Assembly (NCBI GenBank): GCA_921293015.1
Contig: OV121082.1
Span: 23,041,997-23,105,996 of the forward strand
Direction: 5' to 3'
Length of the DNA stretch: 64,000 nt
Origin: Phorcus lineatus
Lineage: Eukaryota > Mollusca > Gastropoda > Trochida > Trochidae
Positions within the stretch are counted from its first letter, which is position 1; every line of letters starts with the position of its first letter. Positions 46,538 to 59,775 of this stretch are shown here, in pieces. Both the position numbers and the translations under genes were made by a program. Under the pieces are notes generated by a model, which saw only the letters and a list, made by a program, of their open reading frames with translations, was not told where the DNA came from and did no database searches.

Positions 46538-47190
46538 AGCTCATCAGGTCTGAAAGACCCGATGGGCTTATGGCATGGCATGGCTTCCGGCGTCCGTCCA
46601 TCCTTAAACTTTTCACTTTTTCGACTTCTTCTCCAGAACCAATTACTCTGGAGAGCTGAAATTTTATGTGCATACTCCTTGGCAAATGGGGATTCTAAAT
46701 TGTAGATTTCTTGACCCCATGACCCCAAATGGGGTCACAAGGGTCAAAACCTTAAAAATATATTTTAATCTTCTTCTCCAGTTCCAAAAGGTCCAGAGAG
46801 CTGAAAAGTTGTGTGTAGACTTCTTGGCCAATGGGGATTCTTAATTGTAGATTTTGTGACCCCATGACCCCAAATGAGGTCAGAGGGGTCAAAACCTGAA
46901 AAACCTATTTTCATCTTTTTCCCCTAAGTTCCAAAAGGTCTAGAGAGCTGAAAAATTGTGTGAAGACTCCTTGGACACTGGGGATTCTAAATTGTAGGTT
47001 TGGTGACCACTTGACCCCAAATGGGGTCACAGGGGTCAAAACCTTAAAATCCTACTTTCATCTTCTTCTCCAGTTCCAAAAGGTCTTGATAGCTTAATAG
47101 TTGTGTGTAGACTCCTTAGACAATGGGGATTCTGAATTGTAGGTTCGGTGACCCCTTGATCCAAAGACACATCATCAGTCCCCTCTCTCA
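46538..47190. repeat. Hairpin-headed element with about 147-bp tandem units
   Basis: It opens with a 13-bp-stem hairpin, AGCTCATCAGGTCT-GAA-AGACCCGATGGGCT (46538-46568), then four units headed by TGACCCCATGACCCCAAATG or variants (46707, 46856, 47003, 47149). Each unit shares CTTCTCCAGTTCCAAAAGGT and AATGGGGATTCT. A GATGAGCT-rich patch near 47800 and more units at 47900-48130 may be its continuation. It is non-coding; elements starting with GCTCATC hairpins are familiar in molluscan genomes. Confidence 0.75.
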
Positions 47191-48214
47191 GCATGGATGG
47201 ACACGTCCATTTTCATGTAGGGATCATAGAGTGACAAAATTTTAATCAAAACTGAATCATAAAGTTTTAGGGATTTGTCCTTCAAACACTGTCTAAAGTC
47301 TTGTCACCCCGCACAATAATAGACCATCCCTCAAGCTTGGTGTGAGTGAGTTTGGGTTTAACGTGTCAGCAATCTTTCAGCTATTTCACTAGGTCGACTA
47401 AGACTTTGATTGACGTTTCAGTTGCTTGACTCAAGTAAACACGTTTGTCACTTGATTTGATTTACTTATATCTGAATTTTCTTATCCAAGAGAGCATAAT
47501 TTGAAAAAAAATATTTTAGTTTTGCTGTAATTGAATTATTAATGAACAAAACCTGCTAAGTGCCCTTTAGTCCGTAATTTATGTGGCTATTTACTTTTGT
47601 TTATTTTTTCTCTCGGGGTTATTAGATATAAATGCATTTATGGTTAGACAAAATTGGCCCGACACAAGGACGGACTAAATAATTTTACAGCTCGTCCTCA
47701 ACCAAAGTTACCCGTCTCGGACGTTGGAACAGGCTATCTTTCCTACACTGCCCATGACCCCATGGTCTAAACCCAAACACCTATTCCTATCAAAAGTCTG
47801 ATGAGCTACAGAGCCCATATTTTTTACATCCTCTCTAAATCCATTGGCTCTATACACCTAAAATCCTAAGATCAGATACCTTGGCAAATAGGTATTTAAA
47901 ATTGTAGATTTTTTTTACCCTGTTGCCCCTCATAAGGGCCTGGAGGCATCCCCTCACAATTTAGCTCATTTGACATCTGTCCGTCTGCATGAGGATTCTA
48001 ATTAAATACTTCTGACCCTGTGACCTCAAGGGACCACACCCTATAAGCCTATTTTTATCTTCTTCTCCAGAAGCCAGAGGCCAAAAAAGGTGAAATCTTG
48101 TATAGAGACTTGATGGGGATTCTATTATATAGATTCGGTGAAACCATGACCTCTTGGGACCACAGGAACCACGCGACCATATATAGGCTGATGAGAAAGG
48201 ATGGCAAAAGGCAA
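47191..48214. other. Diverged repeat sequence
   Basis: It contains scattered matches to the GACCCC-type repeat (for example 47900-48130, TTCGGTGAAACCATGACC) with unrecognised sequence between. No gene. Confidence 0.45.
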
Positions 48215-51200
48215 AAGTTGAAACAGATCTCATCTGAGATAAAATCCTAAAGGCTTGTGAGCCAAAAAGGTAATATATATGCTTTAAGTAAGATCTACTT
48301 GTAATTTTGATTTCTTATGGTAATTGTGATACTTATCAGTAGAGTATATGTGATTTGGTTTGGACAAGGAGAGATTGTAAAAAGCATAATTATACCCCCG
48401 CCTTACAGCGTAAGCGGGGGTATATAGCGTTCATTCTGTCCGTCCGTCTGTCTGTCCGTCCGTCTGTCCGTCCGTCACAAATCTTTGTCCGGAGCATATC
48501 TCCTAAACTATACATGCTAGCTTCACCAAACTTCATACACTTATCAACCATGATCCCTAGATGTGCCTTTTGAGGGTAAGACCAACAAATGATTTTTATT
48601 TTTTGCGGTTTCCATGGAAACATGACTAAAACAGTGACTCTATGACCAAGTCCTTTGTCCGGAGCTTATCTCCTAAACTATACATGCTAGCTTCACCAAA
48701 CTTCATACACTTATCAACCATGATCCCTAGATGTGCCTTTTGAGGGTTAGACCACCAAATGATTTTTATTTTTTGAGGTTTCCATGGAAAGATGACTAAA
48801 ACAGTGACTATGACCAAGTCCTTTGTCCGAAGCATTTATCATAAACTATACATGCTATCTTCATCAAACTTCATACACTTATCAACCATGATCCCTAGAT
48901 GTGCCTTTTGAGGGTTAGACCAACAAATGATTTTTATTTTTTGCGGTTTCCATGGAAACGTGACTTAAACAGTGACTAAGTCCTTTGTACGGAGTATATC
49001 TTCATAACTATACATGCTATCTTTACCAAACTTCATACACTTATCAACCATGATCCATTGATGTGCCTTTTGAGGGTTAGACCAACAAATGATTTTTATT
49101 TTTTTTATGGTTTCCATGGAAACATGACTAAAACAGTGAATTTATGACCAAGTCCTTTGTCCGGAGTATATTTTCTAAACCGTACATGCTATCATCACTA
49201 AACTTCATACACTTATCCATGTTGGTGCACCTCTTGAGGGTAAGACCAAGAATTATTTTTATTTTTTCGCGTTTTACATGGAAATGTTACTAAAACAATG
49301 ACTATCTGACAAAGTGCTTTTTCCTGAGCATATCTCCTAAACTATACATGCTAGCTTCAACAAACTTAATACACTTATCAACCATGATCCCTAAGTGAGC
49401 TTTTTGAGGGTAAGACCAACAAAGAAAGCCAGACTATAGTTTGAAGCGGGGGTATGTGAGCTGTGCTCACTTCTTTACTTGTTTGGAACAGATCTCATCT
49501 GAGATATAATCCTAAGGGCTTGTGAGCCAAAATGGTAATATATACGCTAGAAGTAAGACCTAACTTGTAATTGGGCCCTTATTGAAGTTTAGATACTATT
49601 CTGTAGAATATAAACTGATTCTATGGACTGGGAGAGAGTGTCAAAAGGCAAAAGTTGGAACAGATCTCATCTGAGTTATATTCTTAAGGGCTTGTGGGCC
49701 AAAATGGTAATATATATGCTAGAAGTAAGCGCTACTTGTCATTGGGCTTTTGTGGTAGCTGTGATACTAATCTGTAGAATATAAAGTGTTTCTTTGGACT
49801 GGGAGAGAGTGTCAAAAGGCAAAAGTTGAAACAGGTCTCATCTGAGATGTAATCCTAAAGGCTTGTGAGCCAAAATGGTAATATATATGCTAGAAGTAAG
49901 AGCTACTTGTAATTATGGGCTTTTTTGGTAGCTGTGATACTAATCAGTAGAATATAAACTGTTTCTTTGGACTGGGAGAGAGTGTCAAAAGGCAAAATTT
50001 GGAACAGGTCTCATCTGAGATGTACTCCTAAGGGCTTGTGAGCCAAAATGGTAATATATATATGCTAGAAGAAAGACCTGTTTGTAACTGGGCTCTAATG
50101 GAAATTGTGATACTAATCTGTAGAATATGAACTGCTTCTTTGGACTCGGAGAAAGTGTCAAAAGGCATTATTTGGAACAGATCTCATCTGAGATGTAATC
50201 CTAAAGGCTTGTGAGCCAAAAAGTTAATATATATGCTAGAAGTAAGACCTACTTGTAATTTTGAATTCTTATGGTAATTGTGATACTTATCAGTAGAGTA
50301 TATGTGATTTGGTTTGGACTGGGAGAGAGGGTCAAAAGGTAAAAGTTGGAACAGGTCTCATCTGAGATGTAATTCTAAGGGCTTGTGAGCCAAAATGGTA
50401 ATATATATGCTAGAAGTAAGAGCTACTTGTAATTATGGGCTTTTTTGGTAGCTGTGATACTAATCTGTAAAATATAAACTGTTTCTTTGGACTGGAAGAG
50501 AGTGTCAAAAGGCAAAACTTGGAACAGATCTCATCTGAGATGGAATCCTAAGGGCATGTGAGCCAAAATGGTAATATATATGCTAGAAGTAAGAGCTACT
50601 TGTAATTATGGGCTTTTTTGGTAGCTGTGATACTAATTTGTAGAATATAAACTGTTTCTTTGGACTGGGAGAGAGTGTCAAAAGGCAAAACTTGGAACAG
50701 GTCTCATCTGAGATGTACTCCTAAGGGCTTGTGAGCCAAAATGGTAATATATATGCTAGAAGTAAGAGCTACTTGCAATTATGGGCTTTTTTGGTAGCTG
50801 CGATACTAATCTGTAAAATATAAACTGTTTCTTTGGACTGGAAGAGAGTGTCAAAAGGCAAAACTTGGAACAGATCTCATCTGAGATGGAATCCTAAGGG
50901 CATGTGAGCCAAAATGGTAATATATATGCTAGAAGTAAGAGCTACTTGTAATTATGGGCTTTTTTGGTAGCTGTGATACTAATTTGTAGAATATAAACTG
51001 TTTCTTTGGACTGGGAGAGAGTGTCAAAAGGCAAAAGTTGGAACAGGTCTTATTTGAGATGAAATTTTAAGGGCTTGTGAGCCAAAATGGTTATATATAT
51101 GCTAGAATTAAGAGCTACTTGTAATTATGGGCTTTTTTGGTAGCTGTGATACTAATCTGTAGAATATAAACTGTTTCTTTGGACTGGGAGAGAGTGTCAA

Positions 51201-54200
51201 AAGGCAAAAGTTGGAACAGGTCTCATCTGCGATGTACTCCTAATGGCTTGTGAGCCAAAATGGTAATATATATGCTAGAAGTAAGAGCTACTCGTAACTG
51301 GGCTCTTATGGAAGTTGTGATACTACTCTGTAAAATATAAACTGATCCTTTGGACTGGGAGAGAGTGTCAGAAGGCAAAAGTTGGAACAGATCTCATCTG
51401 AGATGTAATCCTAAGGGCTTGTGAGCCAAAAAGGTAATATATATGCTTGAAGTAAGAGCTACTTGTAATTGGGCTTTTTTGGTAGCTGTGATACTAATCT
51501 GTAGCATATGAACTGTTTCTTTGGCCTGGGAGAGAGTGTCAAAAGGCAAAAGTTGGAACAGGTCTTATTTGAGATGAAATTTTAAGGGCTTGTGAGCCAA
51601 AATGGTAATATATATGCTAGAAGTAAGAGCTACTTGTAATTATGGGCTTTTTTGGTAGCTGTGATACTAATCTGTAGAATATAAACTGTTTCTTTGGACT
51701 GGGAGAGAGTGTCAAAAGGCAAAAGTTGGAACAGGTCTCATCTGCGATGTACTCCTAAGGGCTTGTGAGCCAAAATGGTAATATATATGCTAGAAGTAAG
51801 AGCTACTTGTAACTGGGCTCTTATGGAAGTTGTGGTACTACTCTGTAAAATATAAACTGATCCTTTGGACTGGGAGAGAGTGTCAAAAGGCATTATTTGG
51901 AACAGATCTCATCTGAGATGTAATCCTAAGGGCTTGTGAGCCAAAAAGGTAATATATATGCTAGAAGTAAGAGCTACTTGTAATTGGGCTTTTTTGGTAG
52001 CTGTGATACTAATCTGTAGCATATGAACTGTTTCTTTGGCCTGGGAGAGAGTGTCAAAAGGCAAAAGTTGGAACAGGTCTTATTTGAGATGAAATTTTAA
52101 GGGCTTGTGAGCCAAAATGGTTATATATATGCTAGAAGTAAGAGCTACTTGTAATTATGGGCTTTTTTGGTAGCTGTGATACTAATTTGTAGAATATAAA
52201 CTGTTTTTTTTGACTGGGAGAGAGTGTCAAAAGGCAAAAGTTGGAACAGGTCTCATCTGCGATGTACTCCTAAGGGCTTGTGAGCCAAAATGGTAATATA
52301 TATGCTAGAAGTAAGAGCTACTTGTAACTGGGCTCTTATGGAAATTGTGATACTAATCTGTAGAATATGAACTGCTTCTTTGGACTCGGAGAAAGTGTCA
52401 AAAGGCATTATTTGGAACAGATCTCATCTGAGATGTAATCCTAAGGGCTTGTGAGCCAAAAAGGTAATATATATGCTTGAAGTAAGAGCTACTTGTAATT
52501 GGGCGTTTGTGGTAGCTGTGATACTAATCTGTAGCATATGAACTGTTTCTTTGGCCTGGGAGAGAGTGTCAAAAGGCAAAAGTTGGAACAGGTCATATTT
52601 GAGATGAAATTTTAAGGACTTGTGAGCCAAAATGGTTATATATATGCTAGAAGTAAGAGCTACTTGTAATTATGGGCTTTTTTGGTAGCTGTGATACTAA
52701 TCTGTAGAATATAAACTGTTTCTTTGGACTGGGAGAGAGTGTCAAAAGGCAAAAGTTGGAACATATCTCATCTGAGATGGAATCCTAAGGGCTTGTGAGC
52801 CAAAATGGTAATATATATGCTAGAAGTAAGAGCTACTTGTAATTGGGCTTTTGTGGTAGCTGTGATACTAATCTGTAGCATATGAACTGTTTCTTTGGCC
52901 TGGGAGAGAGTGTCAAAAGGCAAAAGTTGGAACAGGTCTTATTTGAGATTAAATTTTAAGGGCTTGTGAGCCAAAATGGTTATATATATGCTAGAAGTAA
53001 GAGCTACTTGTAATTATGGGCTTTTTTGGTAGCTGTGATACTAATCTGTAAAATATAAACTGTTTCTTTGGACTGGGAGAGAGTGTCAAAAGACAAAAGT
53101 TGGAACAGGTCTCATCTGCGATGTACTCCTAAGGGCTTGTGAGCCAAAATGGTAATATATATGCTAGAAGTAAGAGCTACTTGTAACTGGGCTCTTATGG
53201 AAGTTGTGATACTACTCTGTAAAATATAAACTGATCCTTTGGACTGGGAGAGAGTGTCAAAAGGCAAAAGTTGGAACAGATCTCATCTAAGGTGTAATCC
53301 TAAAGGGCTTGTGAGCCAAAATGGTAATATATATGCTAGAAGAAAGACCTGTTTGTAATTGGGCTTTTGTGGTAGCTGTGATACTAATCTGTAGCATATG
53401 AACTGTTTCTTTGGACTGGGAGAGAGTGTCAAAAGGCAAAAGTTGGAACAGGTCTTATTTGAGATGAAATTTTAAGGGCTTGTGAGCCAAAATGGTTATA
53501 TATATGCTAGAAGTAAGAGCTACTTGTAATTATGGGCTTTTTTGGTAGCTGTGATACTAATCTGTAGAATATAAACTGTTTTTTTTGACTGGGAGAGAGT
53601 GTCAAAAGGCAAAAGTTGGAACAGGTCTCATCTGCGATGTAATCCTAAGGGCTTGTGAGCCAAAATGGTAATATATATGCTAGAAGTAAGAGCTACTTGT
53701 AACTGGGCTCTTATGGAAATTGTGATACTAATCTGTAGAATATGAACTGCTTCTTTGGACTCGGAGAAAGTGTCAAAAGGCATTATTTGGAACAGATCTC
53801 ATCTGAGATGTAATCCTAAGGGCTTGTGAGCCAAAAAGGTAATATATATGCTTGAAGTAAGAGCTACTTGTAATTGGGCTTTTGTGGTAGCTGTGATACT
53901 AATCTGTAGCATATGAACTGTTTCTTTGGCCTGGGAGAGAGTGTCAAAAGGCAAAAGTTGGAACAGGTCATATTTGAGATGAAATTTTAAGGGCTTGTGA
54001 GCCAAAATGGTTATATATATGCTAGAAGTAAGAGCTACTTGTAATTATGGGCTTTTTTGGTAGCTGTGATACTAATCTGTAAAATATAAACTGTTTCTTT
54101 GGACTGGGAGAGAGTGTCAAAAGGCAAAAGTTGGAACATATCTCATCTGAGATGGAATCCTAAGGGCTTGTGAGCCAAAATGGTAATATATATGCTAGAA

Positions 54201-57200
54201 GTAAGAGCTACTTGTAATTGGGCTTTTGTGGTAGCTGTGATACTAATCTGTAGCATATGAACTGTTTCTTTGGCCTGGGAGAGAGTGTCAAAAGGCAAAA
54301 GTTGGAACAGGTCTTATTTGAGATGAAATTTTAAGGGCTTGTGAGCCAAAATGGTTATATATATGCTAGAAGTAAGAGCTACTTGTAATTATGGGCTTTT
54401 TTGGTAGCTGTGATACTAATCTGTAAAATATAAACTGTTTCTTTGGACTGGGAGAGAGTGTCAAAAGGCAAAAGTTGGAACAGGTCTCATCTGCGATGTA
54501 CTCCTAAGGGCTTGTGAGCCAAAATGGTAATATATATGCTAGAAGTAAGAGCTACTTGTAACTAGGCTCTTATGGAAGTTGTGATACTACTCTGTAAAAT
54601 ATAAACTGATCCTTTGGACTGGGAGAGAGTGTCAAAAGGCAAAAGTTGGAACAGATCTCATCTAAGGTGTAATCCTAAAGGGCTTGTGAGCCAAAATGGT
54701 AATATATATGCTAGAAGAAAGACCTGTTTGTAATTGGGCTTTTGTGGTAGCTGTGATACTAATCTGTAGCATATGAACTGTTTCTTTGGACTGGGAGAGA
54801 GTGTCAAAAGGCAAAAGTTGGAACAGGTCTTATTTGAGATGAAATTTTAAGGGCTTGTGAGCCAAAATGGTAATATATATGCTAGAAGTAAGAGCTACTT
54901 GTAATTATGGGCTTTTTTGGTAGCTGTGATACTAATCTGTAGAATATAAACTGTTTCTTTGGACTGGGAGAGAGTGTCAAAAGGCAAAAGTTGGAACAGG
55001 TCTCATCTGCGATGTACTCCTAAGGGCTTGTGAGCCAAAATGGTAATATATATGCTAGAAGTAAGAGCTACTTGTAACTGGGCTCTTATGGAAGTTGTGG
55101 TACTACTCTGTAAAATATAAACTGATCCTTTGGACTGGGAGAGAGTGTCAAAAGGCATTATTTGGAACAGATCTCATCTGAGATGTAATCCTAAGGGCTT
55201 GTGAGCCAAAAAGGTAATATATATGCTAGAAGTAAGAGCTACTTGTAATTGGGCTTTTTTGGTAGCTGTGATACTAATCTGTAGCATATGAACTGTTTCT
55301 TTGGCCTGGGAGAGAGTGTCAAAAGGCAAAAGTTGGAACAGGTCTTATTTGAGATGAAATTTTAAGGGCTTGTGAGCCAAAATGGTTATATATATGCTAG
55401 AAGTAAGAGCTACTTGTAATTATGGGCTTTTTTGGTAGCTGTGATACTAATCTGTAGAATATAAACTGTTTTTTTTGACTGGGAGAGAGTGTCAAAAGGC
55501 AAAAGTTGGAACAGGTCTCATCTGCGATGTACTCCTAAGGGCTTGTGAGCCAAAATGGTAATATATATGCTAGAAGTAAGAGCTACTTGTAACTGGGCTC
55601 TTATGGAAATTGTGATACTAATCTGTAGAATATGAACTGCTTCTTTGGACTCGGAGAAAGTGTCAAAAGGCATTATTTGGAACAGATCTCATCTGAGATG
55701 TAATCCTAAGGGCTTGTGAGCCAAAAAGGTAATATATATGCTTGAAGTAAGAGCTACTTGTAATTGGGCGTTTGTGGTAGCTGTGATACTAATCTGTAGC
55801 ATATGAACTGTTTCTTTGGCCTGGGAGAGAGTGTCAAAAGGCAAAAGTTGGAACAGGTCATATTTGAGATGAAATTTTAAGGACTTGTGAGCCAAAATGG
55901 TTATATATATGCTAGAAGTAAGAGCTACTTGTAATTATGGGCTTTTTTGGTAGCTGTGATACTAATCTGTAGAATATAAACTGTTTCTTTGGACTGGGAG
56001 AGAGTGTCAAAAGGCAAAAGTTGGAACATATCTCATCTGAGATGGAATCCTAAGGGCTTGTGAGCCAAAATGGTAATATATATGCTAGAAGTAAGAGCTA
56101 CTTGTAATTGGGCTTTTGTGGTAGCTGTGATACTAATCTGTAGCATATGAACTGTTTCTTTGGCCTGGGAGAGAGTGTCAAAAGGCAAAAGTTGGAACAG
56201 GTCTTATTTGAGATTAAATTTTAAGGGCTTGTGAGCCAAAATGGTTATATATATGCTAGAAGTAAGAGCTACTTGTAATTATGGGCTTTTTTGGTAGCTG
56301 TGATACTAATCTGTAAAATATAAACTGTTTCTTTGGACTGGGAGAGAGTGTCAAAAGACAAAAGTTGGAACAGGTCTCATCTGCGATGTACTCCTAAGGG
56401 CTTGTGAGCCAAAATGGTAATATATATGCTAGAAGTAAGAGCTACTTGTAACTGGGCTCTTATGGAAGTTGTGATACTACTCTGTAAAATATAAACTGAT
56501 CCTTTGGACTGGGAGAGAGTGTCAAAAGGCAAAAGTTGGAACAGATCTCATCTAAGGTGTAATCCTAAAGGGCTTGTGAGCCAAAATGGTAATATATATG
56601 CTAGAAGAAAGACCTGTTTGTAATTGGGCTTTTGTGGTAGCTGTGATACTAATCTGTAGCATATGAACTGTTTCTTTGGACTGGGAGAGAGTGTCAAAAG
56701 GCAAAAGTTGGAACAGGTCTTATTTGAGATGTAATTTTAAGGGCTTGTGAGCCAAAATGGTTATATATATGCTAGAAGTAAGAGCTACTTGTAATTATGG
56801 GCTTTTTTGGTAGCTGTGATACTAATCTGTAGAATATAAACTGTTTCTTTGGACTGGGAGAGAGTGTCAAAAGGCAAAAGTTGGAACAGGTCTCATCTGC
56901 GATGTAATCCTAAGGGCTTGTGAGCCAAAATGGTAATATATATGCTAGAAGTAAGAGCTACTTGTAACTGGGCTCTTATGGAAGTTGTGATACTACTCTG
57001 TAAAATATAAACTGATCCTTTGGACTGGGAGAGAGTGTCAAAAGGCAAAAGTTGGAACAGATCTCATCTAAGGTGTAATCCTAAGGGCTTGTGAGCCAAA
57101 ATGGTAATATATATGCTAGAAGTAAGAGCTACTTGTAATTGGGCTTTTTTGGTAGCTGTGATACTAATCTGTAGCATATGAACTGTTTCTTTGGACTGGG

Positions 57201-58930
57201 AGAGAGTGTCAAAAGGCAAAAGTTGGAACAGGTCTTATTTGAGATGAAATTTTAAGGGCTTGTGAGCCAAAATGGTTATATATATGCTAGAAGTAAGAGC
57301 TACTTGTAATTATGGGCTTTTTTGGTAGCTGTGATACTAATCTGTAGAATATAAACTGTTTCTTTGGACTGGGAGAGAGTGTCAAAAGGCAAAAGTTGGA
57401 ACAGGTCTCATCTGCGATGTAATTCTAAGGGCTTGTGAGCCAAAATGGTAATATATATGCTAGAAGTAAGAGCTACTTGTAACTGGGCTCTTATGGAAAT
57501 TGTGATACTAATCTGTAGAATATGAACTGCTTCTTTGGACTCGGAGAAAGTGTCAAAAGGCATTATTTGGAACAGATCTCATCTGAGATGTAATCCTAAG
57601 GGCTTGTGAGCCAAAAAGGTAATATATATGCTTGAAGTAAGAGCTACTTGTAATTGGGCTTTTGTGGTAAGTGTGATACTAATCTGTAGCATATGAACTG
57701 TTTCTTTGGACTGGGAGAGAGTGTCAAAAGGCAAAAGTTGGAACAGGTCATATTTGAGATGAAATTTTAAGGGCTTGTGAGCCAAAATGGTTATATATAT
57801 GCTAGAAGTAAGAGCTACTTGTAATTATGGGCTTTTTTGGTAGCTGTGATACTAATCTGTAAAATATAAACTGTTTCTTTGGACTGGGAGAGAGTGTCAA
57901 AAGGCAAAAGTTGGAACAGGTCTCATCTGAGATGTAATTCTAAGGGCTTGTGAGCCAAAATGGTAATATATATGCTAGAAGTAAGAGCTACTTGTAATTA
58001 TGGGCTTTTTTGGTAGCTGTGATACTTAGTGAATCTGTAGAATATAAACTGTTTCTTTGGACAGGGAGAGAGTGGCAAAAGTAAGGCGTTGTAATCCCAA
58101 GGGCTTGTGAGCCAAAATGGTAATATATATGCTAGAAGAAAGACCTGTTTGTAATTGAGCTCTTATGGAAATTGTGATACTAATCTGTAGAATATGAACT
58201 GCTTCTTTGGACTCGGAGAAAGTGTCAAAAGGCATTATTTGGATAGATCTCATCTGAGATGTAATCCTAAGGGCTTGTGAGCCAAAATGGTAATATTTAT
58301 GCTAGAAGTAATTATAAGAGCTACTTATAATTGGGCTTTTGTGGTAGCTGTGATACTAATCTGTAGAATATTAACTGCTTCTTTGGTCTAGGAGAGAGTG
58401 TCAAAAGGCAAAAGGTTGAGCAGATCTCATCTTAGATGTAATCCTAAGGGCTTGTGAGCCAAAATGGTAATATATATATAAGGGAGTAAGAACTACTTGT
58501 AATTGAGATCTTGTAGTAGTTTTGATACTTATCTGTAGAATGTAAACTGATCTCTTTGGACTTGGAGAGAGTGTCAAAAGGCAAAAGTCGGAACAGATCT
58601 CATCTGAGATGTAATCCTAAGGGCTTGTGAGCCAAAATGGTAATATATATGTAAGATAAATAAGTAAGATCTACTTGTAGTTGGGCTCTTGTTGTAGCTA
58701 AGATACTAATCTGTAGAATATAAACTTTGGACTTGAAGACTCAGAGTGTCAAAGGGAAAATGTTGGAACAGATCTCATCTGAAATATATACATATTGAAC
58801 CAAAATGGTAATATATATGCTAGAAGTTTGTCATACTAGCAATGATTCCTTTTCTAGTTTTGATTTGTAATTTCTTTTGTACTTTGAGAGATTGTAAAAT
58901 TGCATAATTTTGAACAGACCTCTTCTGGAT
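48215..58930. repeat. Satellite array of about 172-bp monomers with higher-order repeats
   Basis: The monomer contains CAGATCTCATCTGAGATGTA, GGGCTTGTGAGCCAAAATGG, TAATATATATGCTAGAAGTA, GTAGCTGTGATACTAATCTG and CTGGGAGAGAGTGTCAAAAG. Monomer starts are about 172 bp apart, giving about 56 units. Variant monomers recur at 1375 bp (8 units) and 1890 bp (11 units), so 52424, 53799, 55689 and 57579 are equivalent points. The first monomer (48215-48380) is separated from the rest by the element at 48391. The last units after about 58000 are diverged and slightly rearranged. The 68-codon frames seen repeatedly on the minus strand are not genes. Confidence 0.97.
48391..49475. mobile_element. CCCCCGC-hairpin element nested in the satellite
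   Basis: It starts with TATACCCCCGC paired to GCGGGGGTATA (48391-48424, stem of about 15 bp with one bulge). A (GTCC/GTCT)n run follows at 48437-48475, then six tandem units of about 170 bp headed CTTTGTCCGGAGCATATCTC, sharing CATACACTTATCAACCATGA and GGTTTCCATGGAAAC. It ends AAGCGGGGGTATGTGAGC with a small GTGAGC/GCTCAC hairpin (49454-49468). It interrupts a satellite monomer between its GTCAAAAGGC-like and TTGGAACAGATCTC parts. No coding capacity, so it is a non-autonomous element. Confidence 0.8.
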
Positions 58931-59015
58931 AAGATCTGAAATTTCACTGATTTAACAGATAAGGGTGTTGCAGGGGTGCAACTATAGGATGGTTAACCAA
59001 GACCAGTTTGTAGTG

Positions 59016-59289
59016 CATCCTGCTGCATCAGCGTTTTTGTCTCCGCCTAGCTGAGACTCTCATGTACCCTGATTTCCTTCAGCCTATAAAGCTTGTATTG
59101 CTTACAGCTGGTTACTCATGGCTATTTATTGCCTAAATTGACATTTCTTTGAAGTCGCTATTGCTGAATGAGAGTCATTTCATTGGCTTGCTATATTTAG
59201 CGATACAAGCGTTTTAGGCCAAAGGATATGAGGGTATCAGGGTATATGATGGAGGTGGGCAGAGACAAATACGCTGATGTAGCAGGATG
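59016..59289. mobile_element. Fold-back MITE of 274 bp
   Basis: CATCCTGCTGCATCAGCGT (59016) is inverted at the right end as ACGCTGATGTAGCAGGATG (to 59289). The arms extend about 85 bp with shared TTTGTCTC-GCC, TACCCTGAT and AGCTTGTAT/CGCTTGTAT blocks. There is no open frame. It follows the satellite array by about 85 bp. Confidence 0.85.
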
Positions 59290-59612
59290 TTGGTAGTGGA
59301 AAGTTTTGTTCAGAATAACACCTTTGTTATGAGACTTAATGTTCTAGATTGTTAAAAAAAAAAATCAATGTGAATATTGAAATATTTTTTTGTTTATTTG
59401 TTTTTGACCCCACATCAAAACGTTTAAATATAATCAGTCTTCATCTGCTTAAGTGAAAGTTTTTCTGCTTTCTCCTTGATATTCAAATGATAATTTGCCA
59501 TTTGGGATTGCTTGTAAAGCTTGTCCTTCCATGCCATGTTTATTGAGTTATAGCTCTTTGATATTTACAGAGCTACAGAGACATTGTGATTGAACTTCAT
59601 TTTCTGTTTCAG

Positions 59613-59775
59613 GAGATCATAGTGGCAACTTCAGTGGAAACGATCAAGGCCTGTGCTCTTGTTATTGGTTGTCTTTTCCAGTACTTCTGTCAACAAGAGC
59701 CTCATCAAAATGCATGTAAAAAAAATATACAGATTTCTGTGTTTGCAATAAAAAATAATCAAATCATTTATGTCT
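59613..59775 (+). ncRNA. Possible terminal exon with polyadenylation signal
   Basis: TTTTCTGTTTCAG is a good acceptor at 59612, and AATAAA at 59747-59752 follows. No protein domain was recognised in the open frame. It could end a transcript starting near 38.9 kb, which would place the large satellite in an intron; this is speculative. Confidence 0.25.

Noticed and set aside
48185-48210. CTGATGAGAAAGG as a hammerhead core
   Set aside because: CTGATGA and GAAA overlap with no room for stem II, and there is no stem III.
52424-57785. Repeated 68-codon minus-strand frames as a gene family
   Set aside because: They fall at equivalent points of the 172-bp satellite and are fixed by monomer sequence; they have no start context and no domain.
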